This document shows, piece after piece, positions 17,014 through 26,121 of a DNA stretch of 64,000 nt. Under the pieces are notes generated by a model. It was not told the DNA's origin. It saw only the letters and a program-made list of their open reading frames with translations, and made no database searches. Positions within the stretch are counted from its first letter, which is position 1; every line of letters begins with the position of its first letter. The position numbers were made by a program, and so were the translations under genes. This DNA is from Ruminococcus flavefaciens ND2009 (GTDB lineage: Bacteria > Bacillota > Clostridia > Oscillospirales > Ruminococcaceae). The DNA lies in assembly GCF_000621785.1 (NCBI RefSeq), contig NZ_KK211347.1, positions 524,725 through 588,724 of the forward strand, read 5' to 3'.

Positions 17014-18294
17014 ATGGCGGCAACCAAAACTGAAAAGAAAAAGCGCCCTGCGATCCCGAACCCTTTTTCGGGGGGCAGGCGCGGTGATATAAGTCTGTCT
17101 TTCTTTGCATACGTAATGATACTGCTTGTAGTGGGCATAGTAATGATGTCCTCCGCAAGCTATGCGTGGGCATACAGCGAGCACGGGGGAGACGGACTTT
17201 ACTACGCTAAAAATCAGGCAAAGAATGCCATCATCGGCTTCGTTGCTATGATTTTTTTCATGAAGATGGACTATCACAACTTCAAGAATCTCAAGATCCC
17301 CGTGCTGAAAAAACTCAATATCGCAGGACTTATGTATATCGTGGGCGCAATACTCCTTATAGCCGTTCTCCTTATCGGTAACGATGAGGGCGGTTCCATG
17401 GGAGCTAAAAGATGGATCGACATCGGTCCTCTGAACCTTCAGCCCTCCGAGGTGGCGAAGCTGGCACTCATCATCTTCTTCGCCTACAGCATGGAGCGTG
17501 ACGGTCAGAAGATGAACACTTTCACCACGGGCATAGTCAAATACGCTGTGATACTTGGCGTCTACGTCCTGCTCATCGCCCTTGAGAAGCATATCTCCGG
17601 TATCATACTCATCGGTACTATCGCCGTTGCCATGATACTCTGCGGCGGTGTAAACAAAAAGCACTTCATCGCCCTCGGCGCAGGAGCTCTGGGATTTGCA
17701 ATTGCCTATATTTCGTGGCAGGCGCAGGTACCGGGAAGCTACGTTGCGGTTCGTATCAAGTCATGGCAGAACCCCTTTGCCGATAAGCTGGGCGACACCT
17801 GGCAGACTGCAAACTCACTTATCGCCATAGGCTCGGGCGGACTCTTCGGACTCGGACTGGGCAACTCCCGTCAGAAGTATCTCTACCTCCCCGAGACCAA
17901 GAATGACTTCGTTTTCCCCATTGTCTGTGAGGAGCTGGGCTTCGTGGGAGCACTGGCTATTATAATAGTATTCTTCCTTCTCATCGTAGAGGGTTATTCC
18001 ATAGCAGTCCGCTGTAAGGACCGCTTCGGTATGCTCATTGCAGTTGGTATCACCACACAGATAGGCATACAGACTGTCCTCAACCTTGCTGTTGTAAGCA
18101 ACCTGATACCTAATACAGGTATCAGCCTTCCATTTTTCAGCTACGGAGGTACGGCGCTTATCATGCAGCTGGCGGAAATGGGCATCATGCTGAACATATC
18201 ACAGCACAGGTACTACCCCGACGAGAAACCCAAGGAAAAAAAGAAGCAAAAGCAGCCTGAAAAAGAGCAGATCGCTGAACCAAAAGGAGCATGA
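17014..18294 (+). CDS. ftsW: SEDS peptidoglycan polymerase FtsW
   Basis: 426 aa, about ten membrane segments, with a charged lysine/glutamate-rich C-terminal tail. SEDS motifs seen: the QPSEVAK loop near residue 147, and the LPETKNDFVF block near residue 290 followed by EELGFVG. FtsW polymerises septal glycan strands with its PBP partner, encoded three genes upstream. SD AAGGAGG is 5 bases before the ATG. Its last codons carry the SD of murG. Confidence 0.95.
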   Translation: MAATKTEKKKRPAIPNPFSGGRRGDISLSFFAYVMILLVVGIVMMSSASYAWAYSEHGGDGLYYAKNQAKNAIIGFVAMIFFMKMDYHNFKNLKIPVLKKLNIAGLMYIVGAILLIAVLLIGNDEGGSMGAKRWIDIGPLNLQPSEVAKLALIIFFAYSMERDGQKMNTFTTGIVKYAVILGVYVLLIALEKHISGIILIGTIAVAMILCGGVNKKHFIALGAGALGFAIAYISWQAQVPGSYVAVRIKSWQNPFADKLGDTWQTANSLIAIGSGGLFGLGLGNSRQKYLYLPETKNDFVFPIVCEELGFVGALAIIIVFFLLIVEGYSIAVRCKDRFGMLIAVGITTQIGIQTVLNLAVVSNLIPNTGISLPFFSYGGTALIMQLAEMGIMLNISQHRYYPDEKPKEKKKQKQPEKEQIAEPKGA

Positions 18295-18296
18295 CC

Positions 18297-19439
18297 ATGA
18301 GAGTACTGATAGCCTGCGGAGGCACTGGAGGACATATAAACCCCGGACTTGCCATCGCTGACATCATAAAGAAAAAATATCCCGACGCGGAGTTCCTCTT
18401 TGCAGGAACACCCAAGGGTATGGAGTCAAAGCTTGTACCCAAGGCAGGATATAAGCTTGAGACCATAAAGGTAGCAGGCTTCCAGAGAAAGATTTCACTT
18501 GAGAATATCGGAAGGAACGCCAAGGCGCTTGCCTATCTTGCCACATCGGGCAGGAGGGCTAAGCAGATAATCGAGGGCTTCAAGCCCGACATCGCCATAG
18601 GTACAGGCGGTTACGCCGCAGGTCCCGTTATCCGCAAGGCGGCAAGAATGGGCATACCTACGGCTATCCATGAGCAGAATGCCTATCCGGGCGTGACGAA
18701 CAAGCTCCTCTCAAAGGAAGTGGACTACGTTATGCTCACTGTTGAGGAAGCACTGAAGTTCATGGACAAGAGCAGATTCGAGTACAGCGTTACGGGACTT
18801 CCCGTGCGAAGCAATATCAACACCATGAGCCGTGAGGAAGCCCGCAAGAAGCTGGGCTTCGACGACAGCTTCACTATTCTTTCCTTCGGCGGAAGTCTCG
18901 GTGCAGGCTGTATCAACGAGACTATGACCGAGGTCGTGAAATGGCACACAGGTAAGAAGCTTCCCATCAACCATATACACGGCTACGGCGGAATGGGCAA
19001 GGACAGCTTCCCTCAGGCAATGAAGGAAGCAGGCATACCGCTTAAATCCGACAGGCTCCGTATCACTGAGTACATAAATGATATGGACGTTTGTCTTGCT
19101 GCGGCTGACCTGGTCATCTGCCGCTCGGGAGCTTCCACACTTGCGGAGCTTGAAGCCGCAGGAAAGGCTTCCATACTCATACCTTCACCTATCGTTGCAG
19201 GCAATCACCAGTACCACAACGCAATGGTGCTTGGCAAGGCAGGCGCTGCGGTAGTCATCGAGCAGAAGGACGTTACCAATGAACGCATGATTGCTGAGAT
19301 CGAAAAGCTGTACAATGACAGGGAAAAGGTGAAGGCTATGTCTGAAAGCGCGGCAAAGCTCCATCTTACCGATACCAATGACAGAATACTGGAAGTAGTC
19401 GCAAAGCTTATAAAGAAGGCACAGAATGGAAACGGGTAA
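18297..19439 (+). CDS. murG: UDP-GlcNAc:lipid I N-acetylglucosaminyltransferase MurG
   Basis: 380 aa. The ATG at 18297 is preferred to the one at 18291 because the AAAGGAG SD is then 7 bases away instead of one. GT28 two-domain fold with the glycine-rich GGTGGHINP at the N-terminus, a second GGSLGA loop near residue 198 and the UDP-GlcNAc site around residues 275-300. It makes lipid II at the inner membrane face. Ends inside the start of the alpha/beta hydrolase gene (14-base overlap). Confidence 0.96.
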   Translation: MRVLIACGGTGGHINPGLAIADIIKKKYPDAEFLFAGTPKGMESKLVPKAGYKLETIKVAGFQRKISLENIGRNAKALAYLATSGRRAKQIIEGFKPDIAIGTGGYAAGPVIRKAARMGIPTAIHEQNAYPGVTNKLLSKEVDYVMLTVEEALKFMDKSRFEYSVTGLPVRSNINTMSREEARKKLGFDDSFTILSFGGSLGAGCINETMTEVVKWHTGKKLPINHIHGYGGMGKDSFPQAMKEAGIPLKSDRLRITEYINDMDVCLAAADLVICRSGASTLAELEAAGKASILIPSPIVAGNHQYHNAMVLGKAGAAVVIEQKDVTNERMIAEIEKLYNDREKVKAMSESAAKLHLTDTNDRILEVVAKLIKKAQNGNG

Positions 19440-20304
19440 GAAAGTGAAAGTGGCAGGTACTGTCCTCAATGTGTACACCGAGGGCAGCGGCAGTCCCACT
19501 ATCGTGTTTCTTTCAGGAGGCGGAGTTACCTGCCCTGTGCTGGAATACAAGCCAATATACCGCAGAATGTCGGGAAGCTACAGGATAGCTGTGGTGGAAA
19601 AGGCAGGCTACGGCTTCAGCGGAGCCATGAAGACTCCGCGTACAGTAGAAAATCTGGTCAGCGAGGACAGGGAAGCCCTGCGCAGGGCAGGCATCGAGCC
19701 GCCCTATGTGCTTGCTGCTCACTCCTATTCGGGACTGGAGACAGTCTACTGGGCAAACAGTTACCCCGATGAGGTGAAAGCAGTTCTCAGCATAGATATG
19801 GGAGTTCCCGACTATGCAGTATTGCAGGCTGAGGAGGTCCCCGACGAAAAGAGGGACAAGCTCCTTGCAAAGCAGCACAGACTGCTGAAGACCATAGCTA
19901 AAGGCGGGCTGCTGGCTAAGCTTTTCAGAAACAAGACCGAGAATGTCTCGGGGCTCCTCACTGGCAATGAGCTTACCGACGAGGAGAAAAAGATATACCG
20001 TCAGCTCTTCTATAAGAACATCGCCAACAGCGAGTATATCGAGGAGTCACGGCTCATGACCGCCAACGCGGAAGCCGCAGTGAAGACGGGATATCTGAAA
20101 TGCCCCTGCTGCTTCTACATAAGCGACATGAAGGGCATGAGCAAGCAGAAAACATGGCGTCAGGCAGGCGTTGAATACGCTGAAAAATGCGGCGCCGAGA
20201 TACATCTTTCAGATAAGGGACACATGATGTATACCCGTATCCCCGACGAGATGTCGGAGACCTTTCTGAAATTTCTTGCTGCGCACGGGATAGGCGCAGA
20301 GTAA
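19426..20304 (+). CDS. alpha/beta hydrolase inserted in the dcw cluster
   Basis: 292 aa. Alpha/beta-hydrolase fold with an oxyanion region FLSGGG near residue 28, nucleophile elbow AHSYSG near residue 106 (Ala replaces the first Gly of GxSxG) and a C-terminal histidine in DKGHMMY near residue 264. No signal peptide, so cytoplasmic. It overlaps the end of murG and is followed by murA, so it is translated with the peptidoglycan genes, although no hydrolase of this type is a standard dcw member. The substrate is unknown; esterase or proline-iminopeptidase-like activities are typical for the fold. Confidence 0.8.
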   Translation: METGKKVKVAGTVLNVYTEGSGSPTIVFLSGGGVTCPVLEYKPIYRRMSGSYRIAVVEKAGYGFSGAMKTPRTVENLVSEDREALRRAGIEPPYVLAAHSYSGLETVYWANSYPDEVKAVLSIDMGVPDYAVLQAEEVPDEKRDKLLAKQHRLLKTIAKGGLLAKLFRNKTENVSGLLTGNELTDEEKKIYRQLFYKNIANSEYIEESRLMTANAEAAVKTGYLKCPCCFYISDMKGMSKQKTWRQAGVEYAEKCGAEIHLSDKGHMMYTRIPDEMSETFLKFLAAHGIGAE

Positions 20305-20356
20305 CAACACATCAGTCCACGGCATACAATACATAAAAATGCTGTGGGGTGATGAA

Positions 20357-21616
20357 ATGCAGAAATTCATAATAAATGGCGGCAGGCGGCTGAGAGGCGA
20401 GCTTGCCCTCCAGGGCAGCAAAAACAGCTCACTGCCGATAATGGCGGCGGCTCTGCTTTGCCGCGGCGAGTGTACGCTGCACAGCTGTCCCAGGCTCACC
20501 GATGTTTATGCAGCTTCGAGGATACTCAACTGCGTGGGCTGTCGGTGCAGCTTTTCCGATAACACGGCGGTGATAAACGCCGAAACAGTTGACAGGACAC
20601 AGGTCTCGGAGGAGCTTATGCGCGAAATGCGCTCCTCCATAATATTCATGGGAGCCATGCTGGGCAGAGCAGGGGAGTGCGTAGTAAGCGTCCCCGGAGG
20701 CTGCGAGCTGGGCCCGAGACCCATAGATATGCACCTTGCCGCACTGAGAAAAATGTCAGTTGAGATACGCGAGAGCGGCGGCAGCATCATTTGCAGGGCG
20801 GTCTGCGGCAGAGCAAAGGGTGCTAAAATATCCCTTGCCTTTCCCTCTGTGGGAGCCACCGAGAACATCATTCTCTGTGCGGCGACTGCTGAAGGTGAGA
20901 CGGTGATAAACAATGCTGCCCGTGAGCCGGAGATATGCGACCTCTGCGGCTTTCTGAGAGCCTGCGGAGCAGACATAAAAGGCGACGGTGAGAGCCGTAT
21001 CATAATAAGAGGAAAACAACAGCTCCACGGCTGTGAATATACAATAATGCCCGACAGGATAGTCGGAGCCACCTATCTTTCCATGGTAGCTGCGGCAAAG
21101 GGCGAGCTTATACTTACCAATGCCTGCGTCCAAGAAATGGAGCCCTTTTTATCGGTGCTGGAACAGACGGGATGCAGTGTATATACATCTGAAAACAGGA
21201 TCTATCTGCGCAGCGGTACACGGCTGAGAGCGGTGAAGGAGAGGATAAGGACAATGCCTCACCCGGGATTTCCCACTGACGCTCAGGCGGTGCTTATGGC
21301 TGCACTTTCACTTGCTGACGGTACCAGCATTTTCGAGGAGAACATCTTCGACTGCCGCTACCGCCACACAGACGCTCTTGTGAAAATGGGAGCGGATATA
21401 GAGGTGCTCGGCAAGGTCGCCGTGGTCAAGGGGGTCAGCTCTCTGTGCGGAGCCAATGTGGCGGCAACTGACCTGAGAGGCGGAGCTGCTATGGTGATAG
21501 CAGGGCTCTGCGCCGAGGGAACTTCCGTTATCACCCGTATCTGTCATATTGACAGAGGTTATGAAAATATGGAGGAAGCTGTAAGACTTCTCGGCGGAGA
21601 TATGCGCCGGGTCTGA
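20357..21616 (+). CDS. murA: UDP-GlcNAc 1-carboxyvinyltransferase MurA
   Basis: 419 aa from the ATG at 20357, which has GGGGTGAT upstream; the in-frame ATG at 20339 has no SD. It transfers enolpyruvate to UDP-GlcNAc, the first committed step of peptidoglycan synthesis. Visible: GSKNSSLPI near residue 20 with the conserved lysine, and the PGGCELGPRPIDMH block near residue 110 containing the fosfomycin-target cysteine. The Cys means fosfomycin sensitivity at target level is expected. Position between murG and ftsQ is common in Clostridia. Confidence 0.95.
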   Translation: MQKFIINGGRRLRGELALQGSKNSSLPIMAAALLCRGECTLHSCPRLTDVYAASRILNCVGCRCSFSDNTAVINAETVDRTQVSEELMREMRSSIIFMGAMLGRAGECVVSVPGGCELGPRPIDMHLAALRKMSVEIRESGGSIICRAVCGRAKGAKISLAFPSVGATENIILCAATAEGETVINNAAREPEICDLCGFLRACGADIKGDGESRIIIRGKQQLHGCEYTIMPDRIVGATYLSMVAAAKGELILTNACVQEMEPFLSVLEQTGCSVYTSENRIYLRSGTRLRAVKERIRTMPHPGFPTDAQAVLMAALSLADGTSIFEENIFDCRYRHTDALVKMGADIEVLGKVAVVKGVSSLCGANVAATDLRGGAAMVIAGLCAEGTSVITRICHIDRGYENMEEAVRLLGGDMRRV

Positions 21617-21638
21617 GGCCGAAGGAATTGGAGAAGGT

Positions 21639-22730
21639 ATGAAAGACGTCGAAAAAACCAGTGTGGAAAGGCAGAACAGCCGAAAGCGTATAAGACGCCG
21701 CAAAAGAATGAAGAATGTCTACGGACTTGTAGTGCTTCTTCTTGTTCTGACTGCGGGAATAACCATAAGCTATACTTTCCTTTTCAATATCAACGAGATA
21801 AGGGTCTCGGGAGAGTCGGATATGTATTCGGCTGAAGAGATCGTTATGGCTTCGGGAATAAATGAGGGAGACAATCTTCTAAGGCTTGACTGCAAAAAAA
21901 GCGAGCAGAAAATACTTGACGAACTGCTGTATGTGGAGACTGCGAAGGTGGAGCGCGACTTCCCCTCATCTCTCAATATCACAGTGACCAAGTGTATACC
22001 TGCATTCAATGTGCAGTACAGCGACGGCACCCTCCTGGTAAGCAAAAAGGGAAAGATACTGGCGGATAACGGCTTCATAACCGACGGACTTCCTATCATA
22101 TACGGACTTGAGCCCGCTGAGATAACCACGGGAAGACCTGTAGCCTCTGCCAATGAGCATAAGAACGAAGCTTTTGCGGAGATAATCGCAAGTATGGTCG
22201 CAAAGAGCGACAATAATATAATGTCGGTGGACCTCAGCGACGAGCACTCCATCATCGTGAACTACAAGAACGATATGATCTTCAAGATGGGCAACTGGAA
22301 CGATGTTGAGTATAAGCTTGGACTCGCTGACACGGTAATGAACGATGAATCCGTAAAGGGCAAGAAGGGCTATCTTATGATGGTGGGCACAAATCAGTGC
22401 AGCTTCAGGGACAGCACTCTTCCTGCGACAGCCATAGAGCCTACAACTGCTCCAAAGACCGATGAATACGGCAACCCCATAGAGGAGATCAACGAGCACG
22501 ATCCCGATATTGAGGCGAAATTCAGTGAGATAAACAACAGCCGTACAACGACTATAGTTACAACAGTCACCGAAGCGGTTCCCGAATGGAACGGCGGAGA
22601 GGACTACAATAACGGCTATGATGACGGAAGTCAGTGGGACGGCGGCTACGATAACGGATATTACGACGAAAACGGCTATGCAGACAACGGCTACTCTGAT
22701 AACGGAAATGACGAAAATAATCAGTGGTAA
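21639..22730 (+). CDS. ftsQ: cell division protein FtsQ/DivIB with a low-complexity tail
   Basis: 363 aa. Very basic cytoplasmic N-terminus, one membrane helix (about 27-48), then a POTRA domain starting with INEIRVSG and a beta domain. The last 45 residues are a Tyr/Asn/Gly/Asp repeat with units like YDNGY, DENGY and SDNG, outside the membrane. FtsQ scaffolds the divisome with FtsL and FtsB. The acidic aromatic tail is not part of the family core; it may interact with wall polymers. Last gene before the separate ftsZ promoter. Confidence 0.9.
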   Translation: MKDVEKTSVERQNSRKRIRRRKRMKNVYGLVVLLLVLTAGITISYTFLFNINEIRVSGESDMYSAEEIVMASGINEGDNLLRLDCKKSEQKILDELLYVETAKVERDFPSSLNITVTKCIPAFNVQYSDGTLLVSKKGKILADNGFITDGLPIIYGLEPAEITTGRPVASANEHKNEAFAEIIASMVAKSDNNIMSVDLSDEHSIIVNYKNDMIFKMGNWNDVEYKLGLADTVMNDESVKGKKGYLMMVGTNQCSFRDSTLPATAIEPTTAPKTDEYGNPIEEINEHDPDIEAKFSEINNSRTTTIVTTVTEAVPEWNGGEDYNNGYDDGSQWDGGYDNGYYDENGYADNGYSDNGNDENNQW

Positions 22731-22812
22731 CTGCCTGATGTGTGCAAAATGCTGATTGAGACCTCTTTGTAATTGTACAATTCGCTGAAAATAAAAAAAA
22801 TTTTGTTTACGC

Positions 22813-22841
22813 TTGAAAAAAATGCTTCTATATGCTAAAAT
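22813..22841 (+). promoter_or_regulatory. sigma-A-type promoter of ftsZ
   Basis: TTGAAA at 22813-22818, 17-base spacer, TAAAAT at 22836-22841; start point about 65 bases before the ftsZ ATG. Confidence 0.8.
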
Positions 22842-22911
22842 ATAAAGTGTATTTATAGAGTGATATATAAAATTGATAAATTTAGGATAATAAATAGTAG
22901 GAGGAGTTCAA

Positions 22912-24048
22912 ATGTCAGATTTCAATTATGAGGAAACACTCGAACCCGATGTTAATATAAAGGTCATCGGTGTTGGCGGCGGCGGCGGAAACGCTGTAAA
23001 CTGCATGGTGGATTCGGGTGTCAATAATATAGAATATATAGCTATAAACACAGACGCAAAGGCTCTTAACAAGTCCAAGGCTACTACAAGGATACCGATC
23101 GGTGCCAAGCTCACAAAGGGCAGAGGCGCAGGAAACAAGCCCGAGATCGGTCAGCGCAGTGCCGAGGAGAACCGCGACGAGATCGAGACACACCTCAAGG
23201 GTGCTGACATGATCTTCATAACAGCAGGTATGGGCGGCGGAACAGGTACAGGTGCTGCTCCCGTTGTTGCTAAGATCGCCAAGGAAATGGATATCCTCAC
23301 AGTTGCTGTCGTTACAAAGCCCTTCCTCTTTGAGAGAGAGCAGAAGATGGCTCAGGCTGAGAGAGGTATCGCAGAGCTGAGAAAGTATGTTGATTCACTT
23401 ATCGTTATCCCCAACGAGAGACTTCTCGTAGGCCTCGATAAGCCCCTTACAATGATGCAGAGCTTCGCACTTTCAGACGACGTTCTCAAGACAGGTGTAA
23501 AGAGCATTTCCGACCTTATCGTTGAGGAAGGCTACATAAACCTTGACTTTGCAGACGTTTCCACTATCATGAAGGACGCAGGCTATGCTCACATGGCTAT
23601 CGGTCACGGTACCGGCAAGGACAAGGCAAGAGACGCTGCAAACGCAGTTATCTCCAGTCCTCTTCTCGAGACATCTATCTCCGGCGCAAAGAGACTCCTT
23701 ATCAATATCGCTATGTCCGAGGATATTCTTTCTTCCGATGTCGATGCAGCTACAAAGATGATCACAGATACAGCTGCTGAGGGCGTTGAGTTCATCTTCG
23801 GTACAGCATTCAAGGAAGATATGCAGGATGAGATGACTATCACAGTTATCGCCGCAGGCTTCGATGATGATGATGCTCCCGCTCCTTCAACTATTGAAGA
23901 GTCAAATCCCGAGGAGGACATCATTCCTATCGACAACCCTCTTATCGATGAGTTCGGCTTCGGCGGAAACAGCAGCCCTGCAAAGCCTGCTTCTTCTTCA
24001 AGCCAGGATTACGACCTTGACGATATTTTCAAGATGCTCGGCAACTGA
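22912..24048 (+). CDS. ftsZ: cell division GTPase FtsZ
   Basis: 378 aa. Tubulin-like GTPase forming the Z-ring. The GTP-binding signature [10 protein letters not shown] is near residue 108, and the glycine-rich [10 protein letters not shown] near residue 20. After the core a short acidic Ser/Pro linker leads to the C-terminal tail [11 protein letters not shown], which fills the place of the usual FtsA/ZipA/SepF-binding peptide. SD AGGAGGAG 6 bases upstream. It has its own promoter besides read-through from the dcw operon and its own terminator. Codon use is noticeably optimised, as expected for an abundant protein. Confidence 0.98.
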   Translation: MSDFNYEETLEPDVNIKVIGVGGGGGNAVNCMVDSGVNNIEYIAINTDAKALNKSKATTRIPIGAKLTKGRGAGNKPEIGQRSAEENRDEIETHLKGADMIFITAGMGGGTGTGAAPVVAKIAKEMDILTVAVVTKPFLFEREQKMAQAERGIAELRKYVDSLIVIPNERLLVGLDKPLTMMQSFALSDDVLKTGVKSISDLIVEEGYINLDFADVSTIMKDAGYAHMAIGHGTGKDKARDAANAVISSPLLETSISGAKRLLINIAMSEDILSSDVDAATKMITDTAAEGVEFIFGTAFKEDMQDEMTITVIAAGFDDDDAPAPSTIEESNPEEDIIPIDNPLIDEFGFGGNSSPAKPASSSSQDYDLDDIFKMLGN

Positions 24049-24061
24049 TAAAAGCAAATAC

Positions 24062-24090
24062 AAGCGGTCCGTATGGGCCGCTTTTTTGTT
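24062..24090 (+). terminator. intrinsic terminator after ftsZ
   Basis: Stem 24062-24070 with 24075-24083 (AAGCGG core, one G-U pair), GTAT loop, then TTTTG. Confidence 0.9.
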
Positions 24091-24315
24091 TGTGTGGAGA
24101 TAAAAGCCGGGAAATCCCTTCCGGCGTTGCTGTTCTTTGTGCAGTCTTGATACTGTTTTTCTTTATACTATTTATATTATGAAAGTTTTACTAACTAAAC
24201 AAATCTAACATTATAAGTTAAACAGATTTACTGATATTTTAACACTTAGTATATTTTTTACTGTTTTTATAGTAAATTGCACTAAAATCAGTTCAAATTT
24301 TCTACATTTGGGTAG

Positions 24316-24344
24316 TTGAAATAATATATTTAATATGTTATAAT
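24316..24344 (+). promoter_or_regulatory. sigma-A-type promoter of the DivIVA-like gene
   Basis: TTGAAA at 24316-24321, 17-base spacer, TATAAT at 24339-24344. It gives a leader of about 148 bases. Confidence 0.85.
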
Positions 24345-24350
24345 TTATGT

Positions 24351-24498
24351 AAGGCATAATCATTGGAACCTGTATTCGTGGGCTGTGAAGGCTTTTTTAT
24401 ATGCAAATTCACCAAAACGGACCTTCACAGAAACTGAGTATGGGTTCTTATTCCTTAATTTTTTACCTCGGTGCTACCGAGGGGAACGGAGTGTAACC
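24351..24498 (+). promoter_or_regulatory. structured leader of the DivIVA-like gene
   Basis: Two helices are clear: CTGTGAAGG at 24383-24391 with CCTTCACAG at 24422-24430, and CCTCGGT at 24466-24472 with ACCGAGG at 24476-24482 (3-base loop) right before the SD region. No known riboswitch recognised. The rest of the 24091-24315 gap is AT-rich with nothing I can name. Confidence 0.5.
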
Positions 24499-26034
24499 AT
24501 GGGCGAACAGTCACCAACAGTATTAAGAGAAACCAAGATGGGTCAAAGAGGTTTCGTAAAGGAAGATGTTATTACATACCTTGACGAACTCAATTCAAAG
24601 ATCGTTGCTCTCGAGGACGAGCTTAAGGCTTCAAAGGAAGGCGGTGCTTCTGACCCTCAGGAGGTTACAAAGTACAGAAATCAGGTGGAGAACCTTCAGG
24701 AGAAGCTCAATACCTCCAATAACGCTCTCAGAGCTGCTAAGAAAGAAAACGAAGAGCTCCAGAAGACCATTGCTCAGCTGAAGGCTGCCGGCGCAGGCGC
24801 AGGCGGTGCTCAGGCTGCTGCTGCACTGGAAGCTGCTAAGAAGGAAATAGAGACACTTAAGGAACAGCTCAAGGCTTCAGAGGCCAAGGCTGCTGCTTCG
24901 GGAAATAACGCACAGGCTAATGCTCAGACAACTGCTGCTCTTGAGGCTGCTAAGAAGGAGATCGAGGATCTCAGAAACAGACTCAAGGCTGCTGAGGCTA
25001 AGGCTGCATCAGCCGGTGCTGCTATCGCTGCCGGCGGAGCTGCTGAAGGCGAAGTCGCTAAGATCAGACAGGAGCTTGCTAAGATCACTGAAGAGCTCAA
25101 TAATAAGAATAAGGACCTTGTTGCTAAGACTAAGGAACTGGCTGATAAGGACAGCAAGATCGCTGAACTCACAAAGAAGAGCGATGAGTCCTCTAAGATC
25201 AGCGAGACTATCGCAAAGAAGGACGAGGAGATCAAGGCTCTCAACGAGCAGATCACCAAGCTCAAGGAAGAGTCTACAGATCCTATCGCACAGATGGGTG
25301 CTATGTTCGCTGAGGCTCAGAAGAATGTTAACCAGATCAAGAATCAGGCTAAGATGGACGCTGAGGCTGTTACCAAGGAAGCTAACGATAAGGCTGCTCA
25401 GATCCTCAAGGATGCTAACACCGAGGCTGAGAAGGCTGTTGCTAACGCAAACGCTGCTGCCGAGGCTTGCATAAAGGAAGCTAACGACCAGGCTAAGAAC
25501 ACTGTCGATGAGGCTAATACTCATGCAGACAAGGTAAACCAGATGTCCAAGACTGTTCGCGAAATGCTCCTTACAGAGATCGAGAGCGTAAACAGCAAGT
25601 TTACAGATATTGCTTCTGTACTCAATAACCTGACAGGTCAGTGCTCAAGCAGAATGAACGAGGCTCAGAACATCATCGGCGAGGCTCGCAAGACAGTTGA
25701 CGTTGCAAAGTCCGAGAACAGCGTAAAGAAGGCTGAGGCTCCCAGAGCTGAATTCAACCCTTCAAAGGCTCCCAAGGCTGACATCACAGAACTGCCCTCA
25801 GCAAAGCCCTCAGATAACAGTGATCCCTTTGCTAACGTAGGCAACTTCAATAACGCTAACAAGAATAACAATAATAACAACAACAACAATAATAATAACA
25901 AGCCCGCTCAGGCTCCTGCTCAGAACCAGCAGCAGAATAACAAGCCTGCACAGGGCAACAAGAGTGCAAACTTCAACTTCGATATGGCAGAGCTTCTCAA
26001 GGCTGCCGAGGAAGAAGCTGCAAAGGAAAACTAA
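24499..26034 (+). CDS. DivIVA-like coiled-coil protein with Asn-rich C-terminal linker
   Basis: 511 aa from the ATG at 24499 (SD-like CGGAGTG); upstream in-frame codons lie in the leader. The N-terminus KMGQRGFVKEDVITYLDEL resembles the membrane-binding and start of the coiled coil in DivIVA/GpsB. Residues 30-280 are highly charged coiled coil rich in Ala/Lys/Glu, followed by an apolipoprotein-like Ala/Lys/Glu region. Near the C-terminus a run of about a dozen asparagines and a Gln/Pro/Ala linker lead to a conserved-looking amphipathic end. DivIVA-type proteins mark poles or septa; being next to ftsZ and strongly expressed fits that. The exact function is inferred. Confidence 0.82.
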   Translation: MGEQSPTVLRETKMGQRGFVKEDVITYLDELNSKIVALEDELKASKEGGASDPQEVTKYRNQVENLQEKLNTSNNALRAAKKENEELQKTIAQLKAAGAGAGGAQAAAALEAAKKEIETLKEQLKASEAKAAASGNNAQANAQTTAALEAAKKEIEDLRNRLKAAEAKAASAGAAIAAGGAAEGEVAKIRQELAKITEELNNKNKDLVAKTKELADKDSKIAELTKKSDESSKISETIAKKDEEIKALNEQITKLKEESTDPIAQMGAMFAEAQKNVNQIKNQAKMDAEAVTKEANDKAAQILKDANTEAEKAVANANAAAEACIKEANDQAKNTVDEANTHADKVNQMSKTVREMLLTEIESVNSKFTDIASVLNNLTGQCSSRMNEAQNIIGEARKTVDVAKSENSVKKAEAPRAEFNPSKAPKADITELPSAKPSDNSDPFANVGNFNNANKNNNNNNNNNNNNKPAQAPAQNQQQNNKPAQGNKSANFNFDMAELLKAAEEEAAKEN

Positions 26035-26049
26035 TTACCGACAAATTTA

Positions 26050-26083
26050 CCGACTCTCTTCGGAGTGATCCGAGGAGAGTCGG
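26050..26083 (+). other. 15-bp hairpin with GUGA tetraloop between the DivIVA-like gene and the sigma factor
   Basis: Bases 26050-26064 pair with 26069-26083, one G-U pair, GTGA loop. It may terminate or stabilise the upstream mRNA, but no T-run follows. A GTG that could be read as a start for the next gene lies in the loop. Confidence 0.6.
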
Positions 26084-26121
26084 CAATAAAATCATTTGTA
26101 TGGAAAAATGCGGATTGTTGG

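Noticed and set aside
25850..25905. Asn-codon-rich tract as a microsatellite or frameshift site
   Set aside because: It keeps the frame, varies synonymously, and is a normal low-complexity linker in the DivIVA-like protein.
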